Assembly: GCF_002902345.1 (NCBI RefSeq)
Contig: NZ_PPQB01000010.1
Coordinates: forward strand, 60,795-124,794
Source: Staphylococcus arlettae
GTDB taxonomy: Bacteria; Bacillota; Bacilli; Staphylococcales; Staphylococcaceae
Direction of reading: 5' to 3'
DNA: 64,000 nucleotides
The notes under the pieces are model-generated. The model had not been told where the DNA came from. It worked only from the letters and a program-made list of their open reading frames with translations, and did not search any database. Shown here piece by piece: positions 1 through 9,366 of this stretch (positions within the stretch are counted from its first letter, which is position 1; the number at the start of each line of letters is the position of its first letter). Made by a program: the position numbers and the translations under genes.

Positions 1-546
1 GTGTTTTGTGAAGAACATACATTTATGGCACGTGCTTTTAATAAAGCCAGTGATATTCAATTATTACCTAATATTATTTATGGTTATAATAATGTAGAAG
101 GATCAATTACAGAACAGCGTACGCACCGTTTTGAAGATTATTTAGCTAATGCAGCGGTGGTTAGACAACGCGTGATGGATATTTTGTTATTATCGAATTT
201 AAGAGTATATTACAGTTATCGTTTTGACGAGTTGATTGTTAGCTATTTAATTCAATCTTACCTAGCCAATCAAAAGGAAATTACCGAACCATTTATTAAT
301 GCAGTGACAATGTATCTGAAAACAATGCAAACAACAGATTACGAAGGGCGCGCATTGTTCAGAATTATTAAAGTAGTAGAGCAAGGTGGTAAAGGTTGGA
401 CAAAACCAATATATGAAACATGGAGAGAAACATTACATTATGTTGGTATTGGACGGCCACCTTATTATCGTTTTAAAGTTGAAATTCTACCGAGACGTGC
501 TAAATTTAAAAGCAAAATGACTCTAAAAAAATTTTTGAAAAGGTAA
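1..546 (+). CDS. tagX: TagX-like glycosyltransferase, C-terminal part only
   Basis: This reading frame is open from the first base of the window, so only the C-terminal 181 residues of a longer protein are present and the true start lies upstream. It has no transmembrane segment and ends in a strongly basic tail rich in Lys and Arg. No complete catalytic motif is visible. The assignment to the family-2 glycosyltransferase-like TagX rests mainly on position, directly before tagD in the staphylococcal wall teichoic acid cluster, and on general resemblance. TagX is thought to act in the cytoplasm or at the membrane in teichoic acid synthesis, but its reaction is not settled. A short gap of about 80 bases separates it from tagD. 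Confidence 0.65.
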   Translation: MFCEEHTFMARAFNKASDIQLLPNIIYGYNNVEGSITEQRTHRFEDYLANAAVVRQRVMDILLLSNLRVYYSYRFDELIVSYLIQSYLANQKEITEPFINAVTMYLKTMQTTDYEGRALFRIIKVVEQGGKGWTKPIYETWRETLHYVGIGRPPYYRFKVEILPRRAKFKSKMTLKKFLKR

Positions 547-628
547 ACATTAATTACGTTATAGTATTAAAAATTTTAGTATGATATACTTCTTGAAAAT
601 GTGAAAAGTTACTGAGAGGTAGATAATA

Positions 629-1027
629 ATGAAAAGAGTTATAACATATGGAACTTATGACTTATTGCATTATGGTCATATTGAATTATTGAGAAGAGCA
701 CGTGAAATGGGTGACTATCTTATTGTTGCGTTATCATCGGATGAATTCAACCGTATAAAAAATAAAAAATCTTATTATAACTATGAACAACGTAAAATGA
801 TGTTAGAATCAATTCGTTATGTTGATCTTGTAATCCCGGAAGAAGGATGGGGACAAAAAGAAAAAGATGTTGAACGTTATGATATAGATACATTTGTCAT
901 GGGTCATGACTGGGAAGGCGAGTTTGATTTTTTAAAGGACAAATGTGAGGTTATTTATCTTAGACGTACGGAAGGTATTTCTACGACTAAAGTTAAAAAA
1001 GAATTATATGGTAAAGAAGAACATTAA
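629..1027 (+). CDS. tagD: Glycerol-3-phosphate cytidylyltransferase
   Basis: This enzyme joins CTP and glycerol-3-phosphate to give CDP-glycerol, the activated precursor of the poly(glycerol phosphate) linkage or chain of wall teichoic acid. The 132-residue length matches the family. The nucleotidyltransferase signature HYGH is at residues 14-17 and the second signature RTEGISTT is at 113-120. The ATG is preceded by GAGAGGT at a normal distance. It is the last gene of the tag cluster and is followed at once by a strong terminator. It is cytosolic. The identification is firm; the name tarD is used for the same gene in some species. Confidence 0.95.
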   Translation: MKRVITYGTYDLLHYGHIELLRRAREMGDYLIVALSSDEFNRIKNKKSYYNYEQRKMMLESIRYVDLVIPEEGWGQKEKDVERYDIDTFVMGHDWEGEFDFLKDKCEVIYLRRTEGISTTKVKKELYGKEEH

Positions 1028-1072
1028 TAAATTATCATACACGATAATATGAATGTGTGTTGATAATGTTTA

Positions 1073-1121
1073 AAGGGATAAGTTTTAGAAATCACCATGA
1101 TTTCTAACTTGTCCTTTTTTA
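1073..1121 (+). terminator. Rho-independent terminator of tagD
   Basis: A long stem (AAGG.GATAAGTT.. with ..AACTTGTCCTT, interrupted by small mismatches) closes on a short loop around 1094-1097 and is followed by a run of T. It lies 45 bases after the tagD stop. Confidence 0.85.
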
Positions 1122-1145
1122 TTGCGTTATAAGTTTAATTTAACT

Positions 1146-1193
1146 CAAAAAAACGCATTGAGTTTTGGATTGATAATCCTAGACTCAATGCGT
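1146..1193 (-). terminator. Terminator of pbp4
   Basis: The inverted repeat ACGCATTGAGT (1153-1163) / ACTCAATGCGT (1183-1193) is followed on the minus strand by a T-rich run (plus 1146-1152). It sits just after the pbp4 stop. Confidence 0.85.
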
Positions 1194-1201
1194 ATGTTGA
1201 A

Positions 1202-2497
1202 CTATTTTTTATTGTTAGATTTACGACGTATTAAATCAATAAGTAAATAAATAACGATTGCTAATGCGGTAATAATTAAGACGATACCTAATAACGTTAA
1301 AATAGGATGATCATCCCAAGTGGATTTAACCATAGTAGTAGTTTCGTGTAATAATGGTTTTTTCACTTTTACAGAAGGTGGACCGTATTTATCGGAAATA
1401 AATGAGCGGTCGTATTCAATGTGTAATTTTTTATCTTCGATGACATATTTATAATCTTCTTTTGTAAAGTCTTTTGGCAATACATCATATAAATCATCTT
1501 CTAAGTAATAAGTTTTGCCATTAATTTTGTGTTCGCCTTTGCCTAAAATTTTAGTGTATTTATACTGATCGAAAGACATATTCATCATAGCATTACCCAT
1601 CATGTTACGTTGTTTTTCACCACCGAAGTTATCATAGTTTCCGGCACCCATGATTGTTTGTACAATACGGAATCCATCACGTTTTGTCGTGATAGTATGG
1701 TTATAATTTGCTAGGTCACTTGATCCAGTTTTTAAACCATCAGTACCTTCTAAGCTCATGTCGCCACCTTCAAGTGAATGGTTGAAGGTATAGTATGTAA
1801 CACCATGTTGTGTTGGCGCAGTTTGCTTAGTGAAATATAAAATTTTAGGTGTATCTTGAATTGAACGTTGCGATAAAATTTCGAAATCTCGTGTTGAAGA
1901 CATTGAATTATCTTCATCAGTGTACTTTTTAGGTGCAAAATCTTCTAGTTGGGCATTGTCAGCACCTGTAGGATTAACAAAGTGCGTATCTTTCATGCCA
2001 ATTGATTTAGCTTTTTTATTCATTAAGTCAGTGAATTCTGAAGTGTTTTTAGATACTTCATTTGCTAATATTAGTGCTGCCGCATTACTAGAAGCAGAAA
2101 CTGTTATTTGCAATAATTCTTTAATGGTATATGTTTCGCCAGGGTAAAGTTTAGTATTACTTAATTTTGGTAAAGTAGACATACGATAGTGGTCTTCTGT
2201 AATTTTAACTTTATCGTCTAAAGATAAATCTCCCTTTTTCACTGCTTCCAATGTTAAATACATGGTCATAAGTTTAGACATGGATGCAGGGTACCACTTT
2301 TTGTCGATATTATAGTCATATAGAATTTGGCCTGTTTGTGCAATGTTTGCTGCACCCTCAGGTTGATATTTATCAGATACGTTATAACCGTATTGATTTG
2401 CAATGCTTGTAGGTGTAGCTGTCTCAGCATTAGCAAAAGGTGTTATAATTGAAACAATAAACATAACAGTTACCATAATGGAAATTAACTTTTTCAT
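1202..2497 (-). CDS. pbp4: Penicillin-binding protein 4 (low-molecular-weight, DD-peptidase fold)
   Basis: A secreted, membrane-anchored penicillin-binding protein of 431 residues. An N-terminal signal peptide (about 1-24, ending FANA) is followed by the serine peptidase S11 domain with S72-M-S-K75, S136-S-N138 and K256-T-G258. A C-terminal membrane segment (about 400-424) and a basic tail follow. In S. aureus PBP4 is a transpeptidase that gives highly cross-linked peptidoglycan and contributes to beta-lactam resistance. I place the start at the ATG at 2497, behind AAGAAGG. An upstream extension of 18 codons in the same frame has no ribosome-binding site and would bury the signal peptide. The gene is transcribed away from abcA, sharing one intergenic control region, as in S. 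aureus. Confidence 0.95.
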   Translation of the reverse strand: MKKLISIMVTVMFIVSIITPFANAETATPTSIANQYGYNVSDKYQPEGAANIAQTGQILYDYNIDKKWYPASMSKLMTMYLTLEAVKKGDLSLDDKVKITEDHYRMSTLPKLSNTKLYPGETYTIKELLQITVSASSNAAALILANEVSKNTSEFTDLMNKKAKSIGMKDTHFVNPTGADNAQLEDFAPKKYTDEDNSMSSTRDFEILSQRSIQDTPKILYFTKQTAPTQHGVTYYTFNHSLEGGDMSLEGTDGLKTGSSDLANYNHTITTKRDGFRIVQTIMGAGNYDNFGGEKQRNMMGNAMMNMSFDQYKYTKILGKGEHKINGKTYYLEDDLYDVLPKDFTKEDYKYVIEDKKLHIEYDRSFISDKYGPPSVKVKKPLLHETTTMVKSTWDDHPILTLLGIVLIITALAIVIYLLIDLIRRKSNNKK

Positions 2498-2698
2498 AAA
2501 AACAAACCTTCTTAATATATTCTCTTTTTGATAATAGAAATATTTTAGCATATTGGGTTGAATTAATAAATGAATATATATAAACCGTCACAACAATAAT
2601 TTTGTGAATTAAAAAAGCAAGCAATAAAGTATAGAGTTACATAAAGTTTTCGTTGCTTGGCGATGTAACCACATAAGTCAAAAATAGAGGTAAATGTA

Positions 2699-4420
2699 AT
2701 GAATCAAACGAACCCGTTATTTTATTTATTCAAAAAATTAACTTGGCCAAAAAAACTAATTGCCATTGCGGTGTGTATATCTTCTTTAGGTAGTTTAACA
2801 GGATTACTTGTTCCTTTAGTAACAGGTAAATTAGTCGACAAATTTACCCTAGAAAGTATTAACTGGAATTTTATCGCTATCTTTTTAGGGATTTTTATTA
2901 TGAACACTTTACTGAGCGGCTTGGGCTTATATTTATTAAGTAAAATTGGAGAAAAAATTATTTACGCCATACGTTCAATGTTATGGCAACATATTACGCA
3001 TTTAACAATGCCATTTTTTGACAAAAATGAAAGTGGTCAGTTAATGAGTAGGTTAACTGATGATACGAAAGTAATCAATGCTTTTATTTCGCAAAAACTA
3101 CCAGAGTTGTTGCCATCAGTATTAACTGTTTTAGGTTCTTTTATTATGCTTTTTGTAATGGATTGGCAAATAACGTTAGTAACCTTTATAACGATACCGA
3201 TATTTATTGGGATTATGATTCCACTTGGGAAAATAATGCAACGTATATCCAAAAAGACACAAGCCGAAATTGCCGATTTTAGCGGTTTGCTTGGACGAGT
3301 GTTAACCGAAATGCGTTTAGTTAAGGTAGCAAATACAGAGCGTTTAGAATTAGAAAAAGCAGACAATAATTTACAACGCATTTATGATTTAGGGTTAAAG
3401 CAAGCAAAAATCACAGCAATTATCCAACCAATATCTGGACTGGTCATGCTGTTAACGATTACAGTGATTTTAGGTTTCGGCGCATTAAGGGTTACAAGCG
3501 GTGCCATTACTGCAGGAACATTAATTGCTATGATTTTCTATGTAGTGCAGTTATCAAGTCCGTTAGTCAATTTATCTACATTAGTAACTGATTATAAAAA
3601 AGCTGTGGGAGCGAGTCAGCGTATATATGAGATTATGCAAGAACCTATAGAAGATTTTACTTTGCCTGAAGTAGTTGAAGAATCCCAACATCCATCTTTA
3701 ATATTCAAAGATGTAACTTTTAAATATGATACGACAACTGTATTGCAAGCGGTGAATTTTGAAATTTTAGCAGGTAAAGTCACAGCTTTTGTAGGGCCAT
3801 CAGGATCAGGAAAAAGTACAATTTTTAATATTATCGAACGTATGTATGATATTGAGCAAGGCATGATTACATACGGTGATCAATCTATATATAATATCCC
3901 TTTAGCTACTTGGCGACATAAAATAGGTTATGTTATGCAAACGAATGCCATGATGAGCGGTACGATACGGGACAATATACTCTATGGTATTAATCATGCT
4001 GTTTCTGATGAAGAATTGGAAACGTATGCTAAGATAGCTAATTGTCATGATTTTATTCAAAATCTTGAGCAAGGTTATGATACGTTAGTGGGTGAACGCG
4101 GTATTAAATTATCCGGCGGTCAACGTCAACGTATTGATATTGCACGTAGCTTTGTAAAAAACCCGGACATCTTATTGTTAGATGAAGCTACTGCAAATTT
4201 AGATAGTGAAAGCGAGCGGAAAATCCAAACCGCATTAGAAGAATTAATGGAGAAGCGGACTACGATAGTGATTGCTCACCGTTTGTCAACGATTCGTAAA
4301 GCAGACCAAATTATCTTTTTAGATCAAGGTGTTATCACAGGAAGTGGGACGCATCAAGAATTAATGCAAACACATGAGAAATATCAGCAGTTTGTTGCTA
4401 CTCAAAACTTAACTGAATAA
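2699..4420 (+). CDS. abcA: ABC-type multidrug exporter AbcA (half transporter)
   Basis: A fused membrane and ATPase half-transporter of 573 residues that would act as a homodimer. The six membrane segments lie in about 1-310. The nucleotide-binding domain has Walker A GPSGSGKST from residue 366, signature LSGGQ from 471 and Walker B ILLLDEA near 490, then the H-loop in IAHRLST. S. aureus AbcA exports hydrophobic beta-lactams, dyes and phenol-soluble modulins and is controlled by MgrA and other regulators. The divergent partner is pbp4, and the arrangement is conserved. The start ATG follows AGAGGTAAATGTA, an adequate site. I see no clear terminator directly after the stop. Confidence 0.92.
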   Translation: MNQTNPLFYLFKKLTWPKKLIAIAVCISSLGSLTGLLVPLVTGKLVDKFTLESINWNFIAIFLGIFIMNTLLSGLGLYLLSKIGEKIIYAIRSMLWQHITHLTMPFFDKNESGQLMSRLTDDTKVINAFISQKLPELLPSVLTVLGSFIMLFVMDWQITLVTFITIPIFIGIMIPLGKIMQRISKKTQAEIADFSGLLGRVLTEMRLVKVANTERLELEKADNNLQRIYDLGLKQAKITAIIQPISGLVMLLTITVILGFGALRVTSGAITAGTLIAMIFYVVQLSSPLVNLSTLVTDYKKAVGASQRIYEIMQEPIEDFTLPEVVEESQHPSLIFKDVTFKYDTTTVLQAVNFEILAGKVTAFVGPSGSGKSTIFNIIERMYDIEQGMITYGDQSIYNIPLATWRHKIGYVMQTNAMMSGTIRDNILYGINHAVSDEELETYAKIANCHDFIQNLEQGYDTLVGERGIKLSGGQRQRIDIARSFVKNPDILLLDEATANLDSESERKIQTALEELMEKRTTIVIAHRLSTIRKADQIIFLDQGVITGSGTHQELMQTHEKYQQFVATQNLTE

Positions 4421-4704
4421 AACACAGACATTTTGTAAATGCCAAAAGAAATAAATAGCATATACTCGAACATTAAAAAAGTTATTTTATCAAAAATCCT
4501 TACATGCTATAATAAGTTAGAATTAACTAGCAAGGTAGAAAATTGAAAAACACAGAAATACAATAAATGAAAACGAATACACTATTTATATTTTAGTGAT
4601 TAATCATTATTAACTTTTTAGGGACAAGTCAATAATTATAAAGTAAGATGGTTTTTTAATTTGAGTTTGCTTGAGTTCATATATATTGGAATGGTGGGTG
4701 TAAA

Positions 4705-5934
4705 ATGTTTTTACTAATTAATATTTTAGGTTTAATTGTTTTCTTAGCGATTGCAGTATTATTTTCAAGAAATCGCAAAGACATACAGTGGACTTCTATC
4801 GGTATTTTAGTAATCCTTAATATTGTATTAGCATGGTTCTTTATTTATTTCCCATGGGGGAAAGCAGTAGTACAAGGATTAGCAAACGGAATTGCCTGGA
4901 TGATTGATTCTGCACATGCAGGTACAGGATTTGCTTTTGCAAGTTGGGTCGAACCTGGTGCAATGGATATGGCAGTTAGTGCCTTATTCCCAATTTTATT
5001 AGTTGTACCATTATTTGATATTCTGATGTATTTAAATATTTTACCTAAGTTAATTGGAATGATTGGTTGGGTGTTAGCTAAAATTACGAGACAACCAAAG
5101 TTCGAGTCATTCTTTGGTATTGAAATGATGTTTTTAGGAAACACTGAAGCGTTAGCAGTTTCTAGTGAACAATTAAAGCGTATGAATGAAACACGTGTAC
5201 TAACTATCGCAATGATGTCTATGAGTTCAGTATCTGGGGCTATCGTAGGTGCATACGTGTCGATGGTACCTGGTGATTTAGTGTTAACTGCTATACCATT
5301 GAATATCATTAATGCGATTATAATTTCTGCAATTCTTAATCCAGTTACTCTCGAAGATAAAGAGGACATTATATATAGTATTCAAAATAGTGAGATAGAA
5401 AAACAACCTTTCTTTTCTTTCTTAGGAGACTCTGTCTTAAATGCAGGGAAATTGATTTTAATTATTATTGCATTTGTCATTAGTTTTGTTGCTTTATCAG
5501 ATTTAATCGACCGTCTAATTAATGCTGCAACAGGTATTATTGCAACTTGGATCGGTTTAAAAGGTAGTTTTGGTTTAGATCAAATTTTAGGTGTATTTAT
5601 GTATCCTTTTGCATTATTACTTGGTTTACCGTGGGGAGAAGCATGGATTGTTGCGCAACAAATGGCTAAAAAAATTGTGACCAATGAATTTGTTGTTATG
5701 GGAGAAATTAAAGATGTATTGGATTCATATTCACCGCACAGACGTGCAGTGCTTACAACATTCTTAATTTCATTTGCAAACTTCTCTACAATCGGTATGA
5801 TTGTAGGTACATTAAAAGGAATAGTTGATACGAAGACTTCTGACTTTGTCTCTAAATATGTACCAATGATGTTATTAGCCGGTATTTTAGTATCGTTAAT
5901 GACAGCAGGATTTGTCGGCTTGTTTGCTTGGTAA
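4705..5934 (+). CDS. nupC: Concentrative nucleoside transporter, NupC family
   Basis: An integral membrane protein of 409 residues with about 8-10 hydrophobic segments. It has the N-terminal Nucleos_tra2 region, a Gate domain in the middle and the C-terminal CNT domain. The sequence GNTEALAVSSEQL and the later FANFSTIGMIVG match conserved substrate- and sodium-site stretches of the CNT family. It should take up pyrimidine or other nucleosides with protons or sodium. The ATG follows GGTGGGTG. It is monocistronic, with 285 bases upstream and a terminator after it. The substrate cannot be told from sequence. Confidence 0.88.
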   Translation: MFLLINILGLIVFLAIAVLFSRNRKDIQWTSIGILVILNIVLAWFFIYFPWGKAVVQGLANGIAWMIDSAHAGTGFAFASWVEPGAMDMAVSALFPILLVVPLFDILMYLNILPKLIGMIGWVLAKITRQPKFESFFGIEMMFLGNTEALAVSSEQLKRMNETRVLTIAMMSMSSVSGAIVGAYVSMVPGDLVLTAIPLNIINAIIISAILNPVTLEDKEDIIYSIQNSEIEKQPFFSFLGDSVLNAGKLILIIIAFVISFVALSDLIDRLINAATGIIATWIGLKGSFGLDQILGVFMYPFALLLGLPWGEAWIVAQQMAKKIVTNEFVVMGEIKDVLDSYSPHRRAVLTTFLISFANFSTIGMIVGTLKGIVDTKTSDFVSKYVPMMLLAGILVSLMTAGFVGLFAW

Positions 5935-5997
5935 GATAAAAGTTGGTGTGATAGTCAATTTTAATAACTGCATAAACACTTTAATACTTAAATTTAA

Positions 5998-6028
5998 ACA
6001 GAGCAGCGTTTAGCTGTTCTGTTTTTTT
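5998..6028 (+). terminator. Terminator of nupC
   Basis: Stem ACAGAGCAGC / GCTGTTCTGT, loop GTTTA, then seven T. Located 63 bases after the nupC stop. Confidence 0.85.
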
Positions 6029-6035
6029 GCATTAT

Positions 6036-6066
6036 AAAAGCCAAGTACGCAGTGTACTTGGCTTTT
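6036..6066. repeat. Perfect 13-bp inverted repeat
   Basis: AAAAGCCAAGTAC (6036-6048) and GTACTTGGCTTTT (6054-6066) pair perfectly around a 5-base loop, directly after the nupC terminator. It lacks a long T run on either side. It may be a second transcription stop or a structured RNA end. The remaining part of the 5935-6372 gap is AT-rich, with one more hairpin listed at 6175. Confidence 0.7.
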
Positions 6067-6174
6067 ACGGGAAATGAATTAAATGTATGATATAAGCAAG
6101 GACTAGGTACTTATAACATACTTCGAGCAAAAATTTGTTTTTGTTTGTTACTATAAACAACACAAAGGAGATGG

Positions 6175-6199
6175 CTTCTTATTGTTCTTCAATAAGAAG
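6175..6199 (+). promoter_or_regulatory. Perfect hairpin in the yitT upstream region
   Basis: CTTCTTATTG (6175-6184) pairs with CAATAAGAAG (6190-6199) around TTCTT. It follows AAAGGAG directly (6165-6171) and an ATG at 6171, which would encode a 10-residue peptide ending at 6203. It could be a leader structure of the downstream YitT-family gene or chance. No promoter was assigned. Confidence 0.35.
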
Positions 6200-6372
6200 A
6201 TAAATAACATTATAGCAAAGGAATAAATATAAGTAAACCGAAAATTCAGAATTTTTAAAATTATGTATCTCAAATTAATTTGTATTCCAGTTAAATGAGG
6301 TAGAGTGTTGTGATGTTGGCATTATTTTGCTACTATTCAAGTGATTGAAAATTGAATAGGAGGTTGGTGGGC

Positions 6373-7209
6373 GTGAATAAAACACTACGTGATATTATAT
6401 TGGTGATTATAGGATCATTTATTTTTTCTGCGGGTGTCAATACATTTATTATTACAGCTGATTTAGGTGAAGGTGGCGTTACAGGACTTGCCATTGTACT
6501 TTACTATGCATACCATATTTCTCCAGGGCTTACGAACTTTGTTTTAAACGCGTTACTTATTGCTGTGGGGTATAAGTTTTTAAGTAGACGTAGTATGCTG
6601 TTAACTATTTTGGCGACAGTGTTAATTTCTGTATTTTTAGGATTGACTGAAAGTTGGCAAGTAGATTCTAATAATATTTTAGTTAATGCGATTTTTGGTG
6701 GAACGTGTGTAGGTCTAGGTATTGGTGTCATTGTTTTAGCAGGTGGAACGACTGCAGGTACGACTATACTTGCAAGAATAGCTAATAAGTATCTAGATGT
6801 TAGTACACCATATGCACTGTTGTTTTTCGACTTAATAGTTGTGCTTATTTCATTAACTGTTATTCCGTTACCTAGTGCATTAGTCACGGTTATATCATTA
6901 TACATCGGCACTAAAGTTATGGAATTCGTTATCGAAGGTTTAAATACGAAAAAGGCAATGACTATTATTTCACAAAAGCCAGATGAAGTAGCTAAAGTCA
7001 TAGATGAAAAAGTCGGTCGAGGCTTAACAATTTTAAATGGTCGTGGTTACTTTACTAAAGAAGATAAGGATATTCTGTACGTTGTAATAACAAAAACACA
7101 AGTGACTAAAGCCAAGCGCTTAATTAAACAGACAGATGAAGACGCATTTTTAGTCGTTCATGATGTGCGTGACGTTTATGGTAATGGTTTCTTGATAGAT
7201 GAGCACTAA
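6373..7209 (+). CDS. YitT family membrane protein (DUF161 + DUF2179)
   Basis: A 278-residue protein with a five- to six-helix membrane domain (about 1-180) followed by a soluble C-terminal DUF2179 domain (about 210-275). The family is widespread in Firmicutes and its function is unknown; a transport or sensing role is often supposed. I chose the GTG at 6373 because AGGAGG lies at 6358-6363, nine bases before it. A longer frame from a TTG at 6352 would contain that ribosome-binding site. It is transcribed alone, between nupC and the fhu operon, with a terminator after it. Confidence 0.85.
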   Translation: MNKTLRDIILVIIGSFIFSAGVNTFIITADLGEGGVTGLAIVLYYAYHISPGLTNFVLNALLIAVGYKFLSRRSMLLTILATVLISVFLGLTESWQVDSNNILVNAIFGGTCVGLGIGVIVLAGGTTAGTTILARIANKYLDVSTPYALLFFDLIVVLISLTVIPLPSALVTVISLYIGTKVMEFVIEGLNTKKAMTIISQKPDEVAKVIDEKVGRGLTILNGRGYFTKEDKDILYVVITKTQVTKAKRLIKQTDEDAFLVVHDVRDVYGNGFLIDEH

Positions 7210-7268
7210 AGTTAGTGACCGTTGATTACGTCCTAACTTTTGCCAGTAGAATCAAAAAGTAAGTTTTG

Positions 7269-7322
7269 AAGCGAAAATACGAAATCAAATGTGGACGTTT
7301 GGTTTCATATTTTCGCTTTTTC
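7269..7322. terminator. Terminator of the YitT-family gene
   Basis: An AAGCGAAAATA.. arm pairs with ..TATTTTCGCTT, followed by a T run on the plus strand. The stem is long with a few internal mismatches. Confidence 0.8.
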
Positions 7323-7380
7323 TAGTGTTTATAATTGGTAGACTTACAGATATTAAGCATAGAATTTTATTGTGATTTTA

Positions 7381-7440
7381 TAGTCAATTTCAGTAAAAAA
7401 TGGTATAATAACACCCGTGATAATGATTATCATTTACGGG
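7381..7440 (+). promoter_or_regulatory. fhuC promoter with Fur box
   Basis: A -10 TATAAT (7404-7409) lies 17 bases after a weak -35 TAGTCA (7381-7386). Immediately downstream, GATAATGATTATCAT (7419-7433) is a near-perfect Fur box with the classic GATAATGATTATCATT core. Iron-bound Fur would cover the transcription start and shut the fhu operon. The Fur box is clear; the -35 is less certain. Confidence 0.88.
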
Positions 7441-7550
7441 ATGTAGCAATTAACGCAATAAATGACAATAACAGATAACTTATATATAGAAATTAAGACA
7501 ATCAATTATAGGTTAAGATAGATGCTTATTAATCAGGAAGAAGGGTAAGT

Positions 7551-8354
7551 ATGACACGTTTAAATGGGAATCAAATTACGATTAGTTATGGAGATAATGT
7601 TATAGTCAACAATTTAGATATTACAGTACCAGATGGTCGAATTACTTCTATTATTGGACCGAATGGTTGCGGTAAATCTACATTGTTAAAAGCATTATCA
7701 CGGTTATTAACGATTTCAAATGGGGAAATTGTGTTAGATGGAGAAAGTATACACAAACAAGCTACTAAAGAATTGGCTAAGAAAATTGCGATATTGCCAC
7801 AGTCTCCTGAAGTAGCTGATGGGTTAACAGTTGGAGAACTTGTTTCTTATGGTCGTTTTCCACATCAAAAAGGTTTTGGCCGATTATCTGCAGAAGATAA
7901 AAAAGAAATCGATTGGGCCATGAAAGTAACAGGCACTGCTGACTTTCAATACCGTGCTATTAACGACTTAAGTGGTGGTCAAAGACAACGTGTGTGGATA
8001 GCTATGGCGCTTGCACAACGTACAGATATTATTTTCTTAGATGAACCAACAACATATTTGGACATATCACATCAATTAGAAATTTTAGAATTAATTACCC
8101 AGTTAAATCAAGAACAAGGATGTACTATCGTCATGGTATTACATGACATTAACCAAGCAGTGCGTTTTTCTGACTATTTAATAACGATGAAAGATGGCGA
8201 TATCATTGCTAATGGTGACACCGAGGAAGTATTGACTAAAGATATTCTAGAAAAGGTGTTTAATATTGATGTTGAGATAAGTAGAGATCCACGAACAGGT
8301 AAGCCTATGTTAGTCACATATGATTTATGTAAACGTAGCTATTCCCAGGTATAG
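7551..8354 (+). CDS. fhuC: Ferric hydroxamate ABC transporter, ATPase subunit
   Basis: The cytoplasmic ATPase that powers FhuBG import of hydroxamate siderophores, and in S. aureus other catechol and staphyloferrin permeases as well. At 267 residues it fits the FecE/BtuD family. Walker A GPNGCGKST begins at residue 36, the signature LSGGQ at 140, and Walker B FLDEPTT near 165. It is the first gene of fhuCBG, controlled by the Fur box about 115 bases upstream. The ATG follows GAAGAAGGG. As in other staphylococci, the lipoprotein FhuD is not encoded here. Confidence 0.95.
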   Translation: MTRLNGNQITISYGDNVIVNNLDITVPDGRITSIIGPNGCGKSTLLKALSRLLTISNGEIVLDGESIHKQATKELAKKIAILPQSPEVADGLTVGELVSYGRFPHQKGFGRLSAEDKKEIDWAMKVTGTADFQYRAINDLSGGQRQRVWIAMALAQRTDIIFLDEPTTYLDISHQLEILELITQLNQEQGCTIVMVLHDINQAVRFSDYLITMKDGDIIANGDTEEVLTKDILEKVFNIDVEISRDPRTGKPMLVTYDLCKRSYSQV

Positions 8355-8364
8355 GAGCATAACG

Positions 8365-9366
8365 ATGACAACGCAAAAAAAGAAAGTTTATAATTTTGCA
8401 ATTACGATGGCTATAGCTATCGTATTGTTAGTTGTCGCACTCTTTGTATCTATCTTGCTGGGAGAAGCGAAAGTTAATGTGACAACGATATTTGAAGCTA
8501 TATTTAGCTATGATGTAACGAATCAACAACATAACATTATTAGTGAAATCCGTATCCCGCGCGATATAGGCGCTATTTTAGTTGGTGCTGCTTTGGCAAC
8601 ATCGGGAGCAGTAGTGCAAGGGGTTACGAAAAACGGATTAGCCGATCCAAGTTTAATCGGATTAAATGCAGGCGCATCATTTACTTTGGCGCTGACATTT
8701 GCATTGTATCCTAAAGCACCTTTTTTAATGCTCATGGTTGCCGGCTTTGTAGGTGCTATTCTTGGCGGTTTTATCGTATTGATGATTGGACGTTCGCGTA
8801 GTGATGGTTTTAATCCTATGCGTATTATTTTAGCGGGTGCAGCAGTTAGTGCGTTTTTAACAGCATTGAGCCAAGGTGTCGCACTGTTTTTTAGGTTGAA
8901 TCAAGATTTAACATTTTGGAGTGCCGGTGGTGTGTCAGGTACAACATGGCATCAATTAATTTGGGCCATCCCTGTCATTGTTATCGCGTTACTCATTTTA
9001 ATTACGATAAGTAAACAGTTGACTATATTAAATTTAGGTGAAACTTTAGCACGAGGGCTAGGCCAAAATGTGGCTTTTATACGAGGTATTACTTTAATAT
9101 TAGCCATGGTATTAGCAGGCGTTGCAGTTGCTATGGTTGGTCAAATAGCCTTTGTCGGTTTAATGGTGCCACATATAGTAAGGTTTTTAGTCGGCACAGA
9201 TTATGCACGTGTTATTCCTTTAACTGCAGTGTTAGGTGGTTTACTTGTGTTAGTTGCTGATACATTAGCACGTATGATGGGTGAAGCACCTGTAGGAGCA
9301 ATTATATCGTTTATTGGTGTACCTTACTTTTTATATTTAGTTAAAAAGGGAGGTCGCTTTACATGA
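8365..9366 (+). CDS. fhuB: Ferric hydroxamate permease subunit
   Basis: A FecCD-family membrane permease of 333 residues with about nine to ten membrane helices. The cytoplasmic coupling motif is seen around MVGQIAFVGLMVPHIVR. It pairs with FhuG to form the channel for ferric hydroxamates. I start it at the ATG at 8365, whose ribosome-binding site AGGAG (8353-8357) overlaps the fhuC stop codon. An in-frame ATG at 8320, inside fhuC, adds 15 residues without a ribosome-binding site. It overlaps fhuG by four bases (ATGA), which implies coupled translation. Confidence 0.93.
   Translation: MTTQKKKVYNFAITMAIAIVLLVVALFVSILLGEAKVNVTTIFEAIFSYDVTNQQHNIISEIRIPRDIGAILVGAALATSGAVVQGVTKNGLADPSLIGLNAGASFTLALTFALYPKAPFLMLMVAGFVGAILGGFIVLMIGRSRSDGFNPMRIILAGAAVSAFLTALSQGVALFFRLNQDLTFWSAGGVSGTTWHQLIWAIPVIVIALLILITISKQLTILNLGETLARGLGQNVAFIRGITLILAMVLAGVAVAMVGQIAFVGLMVPHIVRFLVGTDYARVIPLTAVLGGLLVLVADTLARMMGEAPVGAIISFIGVPYFLYLVKKGGRFT

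Noticed and set aside
1756..2147. Short frames on both strands overlapping pbp4
   Set aside because: They lie within a full-length, motif-complete PBP4 and are not conserved proteins that I know.
4845..5369. 174-residue frame on the minus strand inside nupC
   Set aside because: It is antisense to a clear membrane protein gene, without ribosome-binding site or family resemblance.
6504..7001. 165-residue frame antisense to the YitT-family gene
   Set aside because: It is a shadow of the codon pattern of the real gene, with no start signal.
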